Source of the DNA: Sthenelais limicola
Lineage: Eukaryota > Annelida > Polychaeta > Phyllodocida > Sigalionidae
Direction of reading: 5' to 3'
DNA length: 64,000 nucleotides
Assembly: GCA_942159475.1 (NCBI GenBank)
Contig: OW804097.1
Location: 52,038,986 to 52,102,985, forward strand
This document shows positions 1 to 12,570 of the stretch, in pieces. Under the pieces are notes generated by a model. That model did not search any database and was not told where the DNA came from. It was given only the letters and a program-made list of their open reading frames with translations. A program made the translations under genes and the position numbers. Each line of letters opens with the position of its first letter. The stretch's first letter is position 1.

Positions 1-1000
1 ATATCAGTACTGTCCTTTCCGTAAATTTATGGAAAATAATTAATAACAATTTTGCATGATAAGCCCCTAAAAGTGTGATAAGCGCTGCCATTGTTGAGCG
101 CAATACAACCCAGCGCGGCAAGGGTGCGACCTGTGACATCATCTGCATCCTGCGCAACTGGTAGGTTTGATGAGCATAGGGCTATAGGTTTCATATGGTG
201 ATTCATTGCTCATTGAAGCACAAACCCAACCCAACTGGTGGGTCTATTTGTTTGTTTTTAACTATGACCTACTACTTGATTGCCTATTAGAAACTGAAAA
301 GCCTATTTTGATAAACCTTGCTTCTTTGAACACATACCATTACATACACATACATGCAAACATAGAACTTTACAGCCACATTTCTGAGCAGCTATACTAT
401 TATTGAGGTGACCTATAGTAGTATGTAGTATGATTACATTAATTTAAATTTGAGAAGTTTACATCTCATGATCTGTTGTAGACAGTGCGAGTGCAACTTG
501 TTCCCTCCTTAAATGGATGAAACTCACTAAATATTAGGTGTCATTAAGTAAAACTTGGGCGGTTACATTTGAATAAGAGGAAAGAAGTTGATTCTCTCAT
601 AATATTATGGGGTTTTGTTTTGATAACACGAAAGTTAATGTCCTAAAAAACAGTGAGTTTTCGGTAGGTAGAGTAATATATTCAATCGACACAAATAGAA
701 ATCAAAATACAACCACTACATCGAGATAATTATTCCGGATACATAATAATCTAACAGAGGGAATAGGGTCTTAGCTTTTTGCTTTTAAATAAACATTTCT
801 TTTTCGTCATGAGAATTTAGCTTACAATTCGAACGAATTTGCTTGGACACTATCTTTCTGAAGGGATTTCTTCATTTTATATTTGTTTTCTGTTTCTGTT
901 CCTCTACATGGGGTGGGGGATCAAATATATCCGACCCTGATTTTTATATGAAATCCGGGATTTACAAATTTTGAATTACATTTTCCATGGCTTGTGCTGC
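1..1000. other. No gene recognised
   Basis: AT-rich sequence with only short open frames and no recognisable protein motif, RNA gene or repeat structure. The last bases adjoin the 3' side of the LINE remnant that follows. Confidence 0.5.
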
Positions 1001-1025
1001 TTCATAGCAGCGACATTCAACCCAC

Positions 1026-1799
1026 CTAGCCTTTTCTTAAGCTCTGGCAGGAAATTTTCATACGAAATATTCTTTCCAGAGAATTAAGATTTACTAGCAA
1101 TAATAATGAAACAGTATTTTGTTTCGGGGTAAAAGGTTGCCTTATTATCGTGCTAAAGCCTATTAAAATGGTAATCCATTCTTTAATGTCGTTCCAAAAT
1201 TCCCCCACCTCACGTTTGGAGAAAAAAATAATTATATTGTCACGATTACCACAATAATCACACTCGTCATAATACGGATGTTTTTCAGGTGCTTGTTGCA
1301 ACAAATATTTCTATGTAATATATTGTATTGAAGCTACAAGCCGTAGCCTCATATTCTTTTGTAATATTATATGGTTACAAGAAGATATGTATCCACTCCT
1401 CTTCACTGTCGAGGCTTTCTTGTACATCTAAAATATCTGACCATTTAGCCAGCTTGGCCATGTCGATTTTTATACTTTGAATAAACATTATACAGTGATT
1501 TTGCATCTGTTTTAGTACATTAATTTTGTTATACCTATTTTAATCACATCATCGATCTCTAAGGGGTTCACCATTCTCATCCACTCTTTGGGGATGGTGT
1601 GCTGTACTTGCAACCTTTCAACAAAGTTTATTCTTAAACCATGAATCTCTTCTAATTGCTGAGATGCAGAGAAATGTAAATTGTCATAGGCGTCTTTAAC
1701 ATGAATTATTCCAGCAATTTTCCATTTGCCAAAATCAATGGTTTTCTTATTACATTTGATATATTTATTTCGCCATATTCTCTCTAGCAAAACCTCCAA
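1026..1799 (-). pseudogene. Decayed Tx1/L1-like LINE ORF2 C-terminal fragment
   Basis: Two open pieces on the minus strand (1512-1799, then 1026-1304, separated by a frame break) match the C-terminal region seen more completely at 51.0-52.2 kb. The first piece has the phrase ERIWRNKYIK, then GKWKIAGIIHVKDAYDN and IPKEWMRM, which align with ERIWTNKSIK, a hydrophobic GDIVNEDG block and IPKEWKTR in the other copy. The second piece has CDYCGNRDNIIIFF then EFWNDIKEWI, which corresponds to the cysteine/histidine zinc-like motif (CNSC...SHFF) followed by the IWISILEWI helix. This is the region after the reverse transcriptase in Tx1/L1-type elements. No RT or endonuclease is present, so it is a dead 5'-truncated copy. 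Confidence 0.6.
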
Positions 1800-1860
1800 A
1801 GAGGACTATGGGCCTTGTTGGTAATAAATTTTGGTCCATACATCAAACAACCGTTCTTAA

Positions 1861-2900
1861 TACAATTGACCATTTGTCATTAGGAGCTAAAAGTGCTCTT
1901 TTTTGTTTTTGTTAGTGAAATCAGTCCCTCAATTACTCCCTCATGAGTCACTGAGGGAGTAATTGATAGACACGAAAAAGATAAGGCCATTAAGTTTTGG
2001 GGGAGCATCGACCCAGGCAGGTGTTATGACAGCTAGTGCAGTCATGCAATTTTGTTAATTGTATGACATATTATTGCAACTCATGTGTAAATATATTCTC
2101 CTTAACATAAGAATACTTTTGGTCTTTGTCCCATCATTCTATCATGCTTAAAAGCCAAATTACTTCTTTTAACTTAATTTTCAAACTTAAATCCTGGTCA
2201 CCTCATCCTCTATACTATAGCCCATACTAATTACGTCAAGGCTAATATGCCTTTGATTGGGATGTGTGGAAGAAGAATGACATTACTCCCAATTAATCTG
2301 CCACCACCTGATAAAAACGACAGGTGGATCATGACATTGACTCTGGTCCCTCAACCCCAGTTCCTCCTTTTTTATCATTTACCCTCTCCTTCCAACAATA
2401 TCCTAAGAGAGGATATCTGAGCCATAACTATACATATCAGCTTCTGCGATGAAGCTGCGAGCATAACGGCCAATCCATATGGCGTTCCTTAGCTTTCATT
2501 TGAGCCCCCACCTAAGTGAAAATGGGTTGTACTATACCACATCTGCTCTTTTTCATCAGGCTTGCCTCTTCTCCCCTCACTCTCTTCTTAGCTCTTCTTC
2601 CCCTTCCCCTCTGCTCCACTACCATAACTTACTCATTAGTAACTCATTTAGGTCCATTTGGCTCATCATTCTTAAATGTTTATATGTGATTATATGAAAT
2701 TCTGGATCATTTCCTTACAATATACAGCAAATACTGAGCATATATTGCCCTCTGGTATTTGTATAACATTGGGTATTTATGGCAGAGGCAGCGAGTGAGG
2801 CTCCTCTCTCCTCTCTCTCCCCCTTTCTTCCCTCTCTCCTCTCTCTCCCTCTCTGTCTCTCTCAGGCCTCCTCCTCCTCGTCGTCCTGGGTGTATGAATG
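1861..2900. other. No gene; pyrimidine-rich tract near the end
   Basis: No coding exon is recognised. Bases about 2800-2880 are a CT-rich low-complexity run that opens several spurious Ser/Pro-rich frames. Confidence 0.5.
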
Positions 2901-2925
2901 TATACATGGGTGTATCTATTGGGCG

Positions 2926-3049
2926 ATTAGAACCTGACGTTGTAGCGGGGCCGGGTGTATGCGTTCTTAGGGACCAACCAAGGCCGAAGGCCGAGGTTGG
3001 TCCCTAAGAACGCATACACCCGGCCCCCGCTACAATGGAAGGGTCTAAT
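2926..3049. repeat. Near-perfect palindrome (hairpin / fold-back MITE)
   Basis: Two arms of about 55 bp surround a loop of about 15 bases. The inner 38 bp of each arm (containing GTGTATGCGTTCTTAGGGAC and its complement) are essentially identical, and the outer part (ATTAGA...GTAGCGGGG) matches with a few mismatches. The structure resembles a miniature fold-back element. No clear target duplication was seen. Confidence 0.75.
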
Positions 3050-3910
3050 TGCTTTAGTCTCGAATTGTTGGGATTCACCATCACTTCCAAATTGAAAAAC
3101 AACAATAACAATTCACTCTCAGTTCGCTGCATCAGTTACCCTCCAATTCCTGGTACAACGGCCACCCCTCGATCACCACCCTTTGGAACTGCATGTGAGT
3201 TCAAAAGATGCTCAGTTCTTCACTTTAAATATGGTTATTTGCTGACAACTTCAATTTGTTTGATCTTAAATTCAATGTCAGACATGTTCCCTTCTAGTTT
3301 CTATTGATAAAATGCTAAAATAAGGATGGAAACAAATTATTAAATGTCCTTCAGGAAGTGCTGGTATACAAACACAACCAGAGACCAACAAGCGTTAGTG
3401 CTCAGCGGGGCGTGACAAACACGTTCAGGAACCAGCTCGACGAGCAGTGGCGCGTAAAAAACTAGTAATCTACGCTGTGACAACTTTACCCGAAATCCCA
3501 ACCATTCGAGACTAAGCATGTATAGAGATAGAGAAAAAGGGAGGGAGAGAAACAAAAGAGACAGAAAGGCACTTTATGGTCATACCCAGGACCAGTGTAT
3601 ACATGTATGTATACATAGATGGGTGTATTTATATTTATACAATTACATGTATGTATGAATGCATGTATACGGCGCCATATACTTGGTTACCAATGGCGAA
3701 GTAAATGTTTCATTTAATATTCCCAAACAATACCATATGACGACTTGCCTCTAGAAACATTACAAAGACACTGTACTGGGTCGATATAAGTACGATCATG
3801 ACGCCGTATTTAAGGGAAGCTTCATGCCTCTGTCCCCCATATGTGCTTTCATACTAACTCCATAACAGTTAGTATCCAAATTATTTTCTGTTATCTTAAA
3901 GGGGAAGTTA
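3050..3910. other. No gene recognised
   Basis: Short open frames only, without recognisable domains. Bases 3590-3680 contain a weak run of ATGTATAC-like words. Confidence 0.45.
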
Positions 3911-3917
3911 CGCTGGG

Positions 3918-4092
3918 TCCGTATAAATTATTCCCAACTTGTGATATGGGTTGGGGAGGCAGAACAGCCAGTCACATGATATTCTTGCATAGATAATGCC
4001 CCAAACAAAAACAGTTGTTATCGGGGGGGGGGGGGGGGAGGGGGGGGGGGGGGGGAGGCACATGGCCCTTCCAGTCAGATAGACATAAGGAA
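3918..4092 (-). repeat. Dispersed repeat copy with G-tract expansion
   Basis: This stretch is the reverse complement of 31088-31225. Both copies contain the words for TCTATCTGACTGGAAGGG, TTTGGGGCATTATCTA, ATGCAAGA and GCCTCCCC in the same order. In this copy the short G run has expanded to about 34 nearly pure G residues (4022-4056), a strong G-quadruplex candidate. Confidence 0.65.
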
Positions 4093-4515
4093 CTTTTAAG
4101 TAACCAGTGTATACAAAGCAATACTCCTCCCCCCATGTGGTGTTGTTGTGTCATGTGACTGGTGTAAACACAGTCTAGATTGACAGCTAACGGTTTCAAT
4201 TTAAATGTACAACAGTCATATTCTCAATGGAGTTAATGAATTAGTGATGTAAAGAGGGCTACGATTTTTAATGTAAGTAGACATCATTGCCTCCATATAT
4301 ATTAATTTATATCTGTAGCTATTTACATGAAAAAAGAGTGGCTAAAATATGAGATATTAGGGAAGACATTCAAAAACTGTGCTGTGCTCTTCATGGGACT
4401 GTGTCTGACAGGGGAAAGCTCCCGCTGGCCCCACCCACCCCTTTTATACCGAAGGTGCCCCTTTAAGCATATATACAATTTGTCCAATGAAATTCCTGAC
4501 AAGGCATTAATAACT

Positions 4516-5687
4516 CAGGGGCGGATTCAAGGGGGGGGGGGCGGTCGGCGACGTCCTGACCACACACCACACCCCCCCCCCCCCCCATCCCCCCCATCAA
4601 AATTATCATAAGTGCCCTCTTGAATAGCCCAAAAAGCCTTTTTTTTTACAACCCAAAGTGCCCTTTTTCTGTTGTAAGTGTAACTAACAACCAAAAAGTG
4701 TCTTTTTTACAACCAAAAGTGCCCTTTTCGAAGAGCCAAAAACCTTTTTTAAGAACCAATAATTTGGCCCTAATTTGGGTGTATGGGGCTCACACATGTT
4801 TGTTCTGACATTAGTTTCCCCTCTCATGTTTGCTTTACATTTATCCATCATATGGACAATCACTTGGGGGCAGTTGTGAGAAAATTAAAGTATGCTGCCT
4901 TACATTTGTCCTATTTTTGGCAGGCCTGCCTGCAGGAAGTACAGACAAACCCCCATTGATCTGGTAATCCAGTGTGACTTTGGATACATGTGATTTCATT
5001 TTGATTTTGATTCAATGCCAATTAGTTAAATTTGCCTTTGAGATTTTCCCCCTAATTATTTTTTTTGTATTTTTGAAAACAAACGAAACTGGCTAATTAT
5101 GATACAAAAATGCTCCCAGAATACACAATTTCACTCCTTCACAGGTTTTACAATTTTTGGGGCAACATGCCCCCAGACACTACTTCACCCCTACATCACT
5201 TGCCACAACTGATTCTTAAAAATAATTCCACATCTTACAATTTGTATACATGGTCAACTGCTAGTGTGTATGTTTTGTGTTTCTTAGGTCCTTGCAAACT
5301 GCATCCCTAGTTTTTGAAAGTCAAAATAAATGATAGTAATAAAATGATCACTTTTCATACTGTATTTTGTGCTTCAAAAAACGCCAAATGCCTCCAAATG
5401 GCACCTTAAATTTCCAAATTTCCTGGGGGAGCATGCCCCCGGACACCCCCCCCCCCCCTCGTTGATCAGATTTTCAGAAAATGCACATCAGGCAGGTCTA
5501 CAAATGTGGTAACTTCTGCTAAATAAGACTGAACAAATATGAATAATTGGTATATCAACATTTTCGGACGATCTCTCCCTTGTATGCCTTTGTGTCCCTC
5601 TGGCTCATTTTTTTTGGATGGACTGATGTGCCCTTTTCATCTTGGACCCCCCCCCCCCCCTCATTTTAGACCCTAGATCCGCCCCTG
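4516..5687. mobile_element. Non-autonomous hAT-like DNA transposon
   Basis: Terminal inverted repeats CAGGGGCGGATT... and ...AGATCCGCCCCTG bound a 1.17 kb segment. It is flanked on both sides by the 5-bp direct repeat TAACT (4511-4515 and 5688-5692). Ends of the form CAGGGGCGGAT are typical of hAT-superfamily non-autonomous elements, and some hAT groups make 5-bp rather than 8-bp duplications. The inside has C/G tracts, repeated GTGCCCTTTT words and two GCATGCCCCC...GACAC segments. No transposase is seen. Confidence 0.7.
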
Positions 5688-5692
5688 TAACT

Positions 5693-7648
5693 ATCTGTAT
5701 AAAAATAACATTTTCATTGGGAAAAAGCTGAGTTTAAGGCTTTTAAAATGTCCCAAAGCTTAGGCGGGTGACTTATATCGTAATTATGCTATATGGGACC
5801 TTTATTATCACATGCAGATCTATGACTAGTGATTAGGTGGATCAGGCACTTGATTTCTGACCTTACCGCGCCTGTGTATACATATTTATGGCGCATTTAT
5901 TTTGTATGTATTAAGTTCCAGGGTGTTTATACAAAAGGATTAACGAATATATTATGAAATATTTCTATATAAAATTATACAATGATCGGTACAATGCGAA
6001 GTCTGGCCTCCTTGTACACAATCACGGGTTCTAAAACAAGATGTACTTATGAATGAGATCAAATCAACTGACCCCCTGGTATAGTTGTGTTCATTGAGAC
6101 AATTATATCTCCCTATAATGTAAATGTTTTATCGACTGATGTGCACTTTCCACTTATTATATCGCATTTGTTACTTGACGGTTTCCATCGCCAAAGGACA
6201 TACTTATATAATTATATAGTTTAATCGTCATTTGTTTAAAATATTTTAAGTGGTTTCGATTCTTTCCAAATTACATTTCATTGTCAAACATGTATTTATG
6301 CTTCCAATATGAACACCGTGAATATCCTTTGTTCCATAATTTCACGCTTTGCTATTACGTTTGTCACCATTTACTATCACGATCTAGCAATTATAAAAGG
6401 ACTGGCTTGATACAGACGAGGCCAGTATTGATATATCCACTTGAAGATCCCTAGGTGACCATATCCTTATCAAGCCCCCTCCCCCATCAACCCCCTACCA
6501 CCCATCTGCATGCATCGATCTGAACATGTTACATCCTAGTTATGTTCCGTTGTGGTTGAGAAGTGTAAGTCAGTACAGATCTGTCCATTTTAATAGCTGG
6601 ATATGGCGGGGTTAAATAGGAGGAGATCCAGGTGGGTTACTGTTGCCTTCTTTTTAAATATAAATATGTTTTTATTTTACTTGCGTAAGACGAATCTCGC
6701 GAAGATCTAGCGGCATGTGTACTCATGTCATGTTCATATATACCATCCTTCATCTGTCATGACTATTGAAGTGTGGCAACATTGTTTTTGTTTCTTTACT
6801 TGATGGTCTTTGCTAGAATTGGTCATTAATTTTCCGACCTGTGTTATCTACTTATAAAATCACCGGCAAGAACAGTTATTAATTAATTTTATTGACATTT
6901 ACATTATTTGCTTGTAATAGGGTATTGAATGCACTATATATATGACTCCATATACGGACATATACCTGAGAACACATTGTTGCATTAAGTGAAAATCTAG
7001 TAACGATGTTCCATAGACAGACACTGCAGAGCCTTGAGTTTATGGGAAAAATAAGTGTAGTATATTTTCTCATCAACGCAATACTATAGTTATCATGTTT
7101 TTGTAATAATTTGTGTGTCCTGGGGTATCAATTCAACAATGATATATTTAAGAACGTTATCAACTCTCAGTTGACAAGTTTATAAAAGGCAAACAAACAT
7201 TTTAGAAACTTAGTTATTTTTAACCTATATATTATGCCAAATCAGCACTTTGAAGCAATTGTCATTGCAAGCATATTAAAGTAAATGAGTCGCAAATTTC
7301 TAAACAGCGCCTAGCAAACACGTCATTGAAATGGCAATGATAATTTTCTTTATTCATCAAAATGTGGCACAAAGAGATGTGTATAGTGTCAGTTCTTCGA
7401 ATAGGTACCTAACATGGCTATTATTGCGAAATTGAAACCACGAGGTTATGAAAAAACACATGCTGGGGGACATAGGACCCGTTTTCGTAGAGTGGGTCAC
7501 ATTTTATGATTATATTTGCCTCTGTATCTCAATCGAAAGACTGAAGCATGTAACTTGTTATATGATTTCTCCATTTATCAATGTAATACCAATCAGGATT
7601 GGCTGAGAACAGCAATCTATAGTTGTAATGCTTTAATATACTGAATAA
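5693..7648. other. No gene recognised; upstream of the GST-like gene
   Basis: AT-rich sequence with no coding exon or repeat that I can name. It could hold the promoter and a non-coding first exon of the gene starting near 7.7 kb, but no core promoter can be assigned with confidence. Confidence 0.4.
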
Positions 7649-7711
7649 ATATATCTTAAACTAAACTTGAACAGTGTCCGGGTTGAAGTAGAATCTGGAT
7701 TGACATCTCGT

Positions 7712-7831
7712 ATGAAAGCGCATCCCACCAGGAAGAAGTCTATAGCTGGGTTATTGGATGCGAGGCCTCTTATTGTGTACCTCAGCCATAAATCTGTGCC
7801 CTGCCGCTCTCTGCATCTCTACTTACTCAAG
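7712..7831 (+). CDS. GST-like exon 1 (N-terminal beta strand and catalytic Ser)
   Basis: The ATG at 7712 is in frame with LDARPLIVYLSHKSVPCRS and ends at CTC AAG before the donor GTGAGC (phase 0). The frame is open back to 7649, so an upstream exon ending before 7675 (a possible acceptor AACAG) is an alternative to the 7712 start. With the 7712 start the protein has about 18 extra residues before the first beta strand compared with vertebrate theta GSTs. The serine of HKSVPCR aligns with the theta-class catalytic serine. Confidence 0.75.
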
Positions 7832-9334
7832 GTGAGCTCATCAAGATGCAACACTTGACATTGATCATTTTGCAAACATTTATTATTTATGAAGATTGTA
7901 ATTATGTAGTCATTGGAGAATATAATGTAGGCCTACGAATGAAAGCGTATTCAATCAAATTTATTTTACATGAATAGATATGATATATATTTCTTTCGCA
8001 TTGTTTTTTGACAAGTTTTATTCAACATATCCTGCCTTCTTGGCGTATACAGTGCTAAAACATGTTATTCAATTCATTTTTAATGAACTTTTTAAAAAGT
8101 ATTTTTGGGGGTTTTCTTATTTTCAACATACTTCAATACTCACTCAAGTCGCACCTTGGTTAAAAAAAAATAATAAACTGCCAACAATAGATACTTCCGT
8201 TTGCGTTATCTTTTTTTAAAAATAGCATTTCGACTAGAACCTTTTGTGAACTATACATAATATACATATGAAAAGATATTTGACGACCGTTAAAATAATA
8301 TGTTGCCCCGGAGGGTTATTTAAAATCTCTAAAGATCGATAGAATCCTTTCCAGCCTCTAAAGGCTTCTTTTGCATTATTTACATTCATATCACATTTTC
8401 TTTATTGAATTCTACGAAATTAATTTAAGTTTTGATCTAGGTTTTCCTCTAAATGTTGAGGAAAATTCTGTACCACGATTGATCTCTTCATTTATTGATT
8501 GGTGATCGGGAGTTCACAAATGTGCAGACAATAGCTAAATCAATGATAATACGAGGCACATTAAATAGTACTCGTTCGCTGCCCCTTTTATGGGTTCGTC
8601 ATTTTGGTGGAAAATCGGGTGCTTGGAATTAGACCTAAGGTCAGTCATTTTGGAAAGTTTCTGTCGATACTGATGACGTAGGCATAATTCTACACCGTGA
8701 GTAATCGTTGCTCTGTATCCTACTGTGGATCACATTTTTCATAAGTCGCATGCATATATGTATGTACTTATACCCGTATTTTATTAGATACCGGTATACA
8801 TGCATTTATTGGTATGTACTTGTACTTGTCGGTATTCATAATTATTTTGAATAGGTTATTGGTACATAACTATTGTCGGTATTTACATTATGAAAGCGCA
8901 ATATATTATTCTGAGCCTCAATGAATTAAAATGAATTTAAACATTCCTTGATACTGTGGCTACTACATGTGCCGCCGCCTGCAGTTCAGCCAAAGAAATA
9001 TGCAAGCCTAATAGCTGATCCATTTGCTTTACCTGCCAGAGGAAGTCCAATCCCGGTCCTAGAATGTATGTAGAAAAAAAGAAAAGAAAAGGAACCTTTT
9101 TAGAAATCTGTTAAGCACAATTTTTATCCACTGAAACAAGTTCATTTTAAACCTTGCATTGTGCTCTACGGGAATTTCTCTGAGATGATTTGCTGGGGTT
9201 TTCAATTCTACCCTTGTATTGACAACTTACCTTTCTAGTGGAGCAGCAGAGGCCCCAAAAAGGCCTTATTTTGGGATGCACCATGCATGAAAAAACAACA
9301 CCATGGATCATATATAAAATTGAAGCTTAGAACC

Positions 9335-10101
9335 TCAACTATAAGGATCTGCGACATCAGGTGCTTGCAGTGTGGGACGTTTTTGACAAATTGCCAAAAT
9401 TTGAATGTCCTTTGGAAACCGTTTTTGAAAGGACTGGTTTGTGGTGTGATTTGTTGCATTTGTTGTGGTGTGATTTGTTGTGTATAACTGAGCGTATGCA
9501 TCATGCTCTAGGTCAACGCGGACTGTGTTCCATGGTGTGGGGTCTGTTTCCATGTCAGATCGAAATTGGTGATCGTACCAATGCCAGTTTGCCTTCATTT
9601 TCATGAGGCGGAGTATAGTCGCTTGGTAGGAACACAGGTCTTGGATGAGGTTTGGGTGTTTTTCCGTGATGACGGCTAGGTATGTGTTGAAGGTAATCAC
9701 CAATTCTGGCTCCGATATATTTATTCCTCCATATCTTTTTCTTTAGCTTTTCTGGGACCCTTTTAGCGGCTTGGAACTGATGGAACTGATGGCCCTGATG
9801 GAACTGGGCGTTCTGAGGAGAATGTGACCTTACACTTACTTTCATTCTCCGAGTCCGAGGAGTCCGAGCTACTGTCGCTCTCCTGTCCTCCCTTGTCTTC
9901 GTTGTGTGTAGCCTATTGAATTAAGCTGTTCCTTCATGAGCAGCATAGACTCGTGCATGGATTTCATGCTTGCTTGGAGGTCGGCCAACTGTTGTTGGAC
10001 TGGTGTAAGGCCTTCCTGTTGCATGTTCTCTTCCTGTTGCGTGTTCTTGGTATTTTGATCGGTCTGCTCTTCGAATATGGTATGGAGCTTTCGAGGTGTG
10101 A
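9335..10101 (-). pseudogene. Decayed gag-like ORF of a YR retrotransposon (main part)
   Basis: Reading from 10101 leftwards, the frame starts at TPRKLHTIFEEQTDQ, passes through a Gln/Met-rich coiled-coil stretch (QQQLADLQASMKSMHESM) and an acidic Ser/Asp/Glu run, then has KKIWRNKYIGARIGDYL. It ends with a block containing YLAVITEKHP and NWHWYDHQFR...PWNTV. That combination (W-x-x-x-Y near the start, then W-x-x-YD-x-x-FR) is what I recognise from gag-like ORF1 proteins next to DIRS/Ngaro-type elements in invertebrates. Stops and frame changes show it is dead. Its N-terminus lies at 13443-13519, on the far side of the 3.3 kb insertion. Confidence 0.5.
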
Positions 10102-10379
10102 CAGTCCACTTTTAGTCAGGTGCCCTGAGGTCAAAAAACATGAAACCGTTATTTTTTGGATAAAAGTGCCAAATTTGGTACACATGTAGACAAGGGTATG
10201 CCTTTCAATATTTTCCCTTGCAACAAGAAAAAAACCCACTGGAACACCCTCATTCGGCCATTTTTCAAGATGGCTGACCAAATGCAGAATATGACCATAT
10301 AACTAAGATGCATGGAGGGACAGTCACTTCAGATTTGTCCAAAAGTGTTGTTTTTGGTATCAAATGAAAGCTTAGGGTC

Positions 10380-11300
10380 TAAATAACAATTTTGGTCCAA
10401 GTGTCCACCCTTTATCTGACTGGGGGGTCTCTGAGGGGCGATTATTATAGGGGGCTAACCCCACTTTCAATAATTAAAGGAAAATGTTATAACTTTTTAA
10501 ATACTAGTCTGATCTGAACATAATTGTTGTCATTAATTTTGGAATGAAGAGACACAACCATATAGTAAGTATTCTTCAGCTAGGGGGGCTGGACCCCTTA
10601 ATTTGGGGGGGGGAGCTCAACGCACCTCATCAGGTAAGGTGTAAATATTCTAAGTACTATAGAACATTGATAATAATAATCTACTTGAACAATTATTGTG
10701 TGATTATATTTTCAATGAAGCCACCATATAATATATTTGCATGTAACACTTTGGTAAGGGGGGGGGAGGCGTCTGGACCCCCTATTTCCTGGGGATGGGG
10801 GACTGATCCATTATCACAGATAGACCAGAAATGTTTAAACTGTTTTAATTTTTCGAATAAATGTCTGATCTGAGCATAACTGGTGTCATCACATTTGAAA
10901 TAAAGAGACAGAACCACATTAGTAAGTATTGTTTAGCTAGGTGGGTTCTTAGGTACCCTCAGTTTTGGGGAGGGGGCTCAACCCACCTCAACAGGTAAAG
11001 TGTAAATGGTCAAACTATTAGAACATTGGTAACAATTAATTTGAACTTATATTGTGTTATTGTAATTGTAATGATGCCACATTATAATATAATTGCTAGT
11101 AATATTATGGTGGTGGTGGGGGGGGGGGGGGGCTCTGGATCCCCTATTTCCTGGAGATGGGGGACTGATCCATTATTACAGATAAGGCGGAAATGTTTAA
11201 ACTGTTATAACTTTGGGAATACATGTTTAATCTGGTGTCATTAAGTTTGGGATCAAGGGACGAAATAATATTGATACTTATTGTCCAGCAGGAGGGAGTG
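10380..11300. repeat. Imperfect tandem repeat, period about 355 bp, 2.5 copies
   Basis: The marker GTGTCAT(T/C)A recurs at about 10525, 10882 and 11234 (spacing 357 and 352). Each unit shows in order a (A/G)TCTGATCTGA(A/G)CATAA-like word, a splice-like AGTAAGTATT, AGCTAGG, a GGGGCTCAAC(G/C)CACCTCA box, and a GGGGACTGATCCATTAT box. Units have diverged by roughly a fifth. Confidence 0.65.
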
Positions 11301-11649
11301 GGTATCTAGCCCCTAAGCTGTCATTTGATACCATAAAACTAAACTTTTGCTCAAACTTGAAGTGAAAATCAAATTTTGCATTAGTCAGAAACTCCACTAA
11401 TGCATGTTGAGTGGAATACATTATTATAGCAACCAGTTTGAGATAGATAAAATTGTGTGCCCTTTTAGTCTGAAGAAAGATATACTTTGTAGCTGGAGCA
11501 TTGGATAGCATAGACCATAATTATTCCTCAACCACAGCACAAGTGTCCTTCCATGGAACTGGTATAAGGCTTATTCAGTTTCTACAAATTTGAATAGTAA
11601 AACAGCAGATACATATTTATTACACCAGGAAGCAATAAAACTTCCATTC

Positions 11650-12570
11650 CTACTCTACCATCCTCTTATACCGCAGTACCTGATGTCTACCTAAAGCTGT
11701 CATCATCAGCAGTCCACAAGGCAATAACCTATCCTCTTGTTGGAAACCTGACTACTGAGATAATGAAAGTAAATTGCTGAGTTGATAAGGAGATGGCACT
11801 GCTATCAGTGACAGAACTTGAGAATGGTCAGGCAATATCATGGGCAGCTTACCAGGCATCAACCCAGCCTCAAACTTCTGATTCACCTTCTATGATAGTA
11901 ATGTTACCACTTTATTTTGAGAAGGCAAACTCACCAGCTATGATCAAGCATGGATTAGTTACTCATTTTTTTGTTTTAGATATTCTTAAAGAAACCACAA
12001 ACTATCTAAACCTAGAACAGATTCCTCTTCTTGATTGTGATTGTGCCCAACTTTGCTATCAGCAAATATATTCAATGGAACTGACTGGATCTGTATGGAA
12101 AAGACAAACTTAAGATAAATACTATAATCTAGCCACATTTGGTACTGCTGACTCCTGTCTGAAAGCAACCAATATTACAAAGACCTGACATATCCATCAA
12201 GTCACTGACCTGACATTGTCGAAATTGCAGATGGTTGTCTTCGCATCTAGAAATAATCAAGCTGATGACTTTGTAAGTTGCAGACAACAGAGCCACATTC
12301 CAATTCTGAGATCTCATCCAGCAGAACTGGTGTTCATCAAAGATCATAAGGACAGAAACCTACAACTGTCAGTAGAATCCTTGCAGGCACTTATGCTTTT
12401 CCTCTTTGCCCTTGACCACTGCAACTGTCACTGTCCCAGATCTGCACTCAGCTGATAAAATGCAGCTACAATTCAGATTGTGGATATGTATCCTGCATTT
12501 GTGAGAAGACCTACAGCCTACGATGTAAAGAACTTTGTCGCTGGAGATGTGAAAAAGTAACTTAATACCC
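11650..12570 (+). pseudogene. Decayed copy of an uncharacterised multicopy invertebrate protein family
   Basis: The best preserved part is the frame at 11793-12113: ELENGQAISWAAYQASTQPQ, then MIVMLPLYFEKANSPAMIKHG, then TNYLNLEQIPLLDCD. It continues after a one-base shift with FAISKYIQWN, an in-frame stop and LDLYGKDKL. Further on come ATNITKT and HIHQVTDLTLSKLQ (12150-12240), and QLSVESLQALMLFLFALDH (12360-12420). I recognise this order (SWxAYHA, LPLF, SPAMxxHGM, QIPVxxxDxP, IQWNWPxxYGED, YVESLxxLxxxFFALDH) from a large family of hypothetical proteins, present in many copies in cnidarian, mollusc and lancelet genomes. Function is not known to me. Stops, frameshifts and missing middle segments make this a pseudogene. 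It lies wholly inside the 3.3 kb inverted-repeat element. Confidence 0.6.

Noticed and set aside
3972..4199. 75-aa Pro-rich minus-strand ORF
   Set aside because: Its Pro run is the complement of the G tract; the rest is a dispersed repeat.
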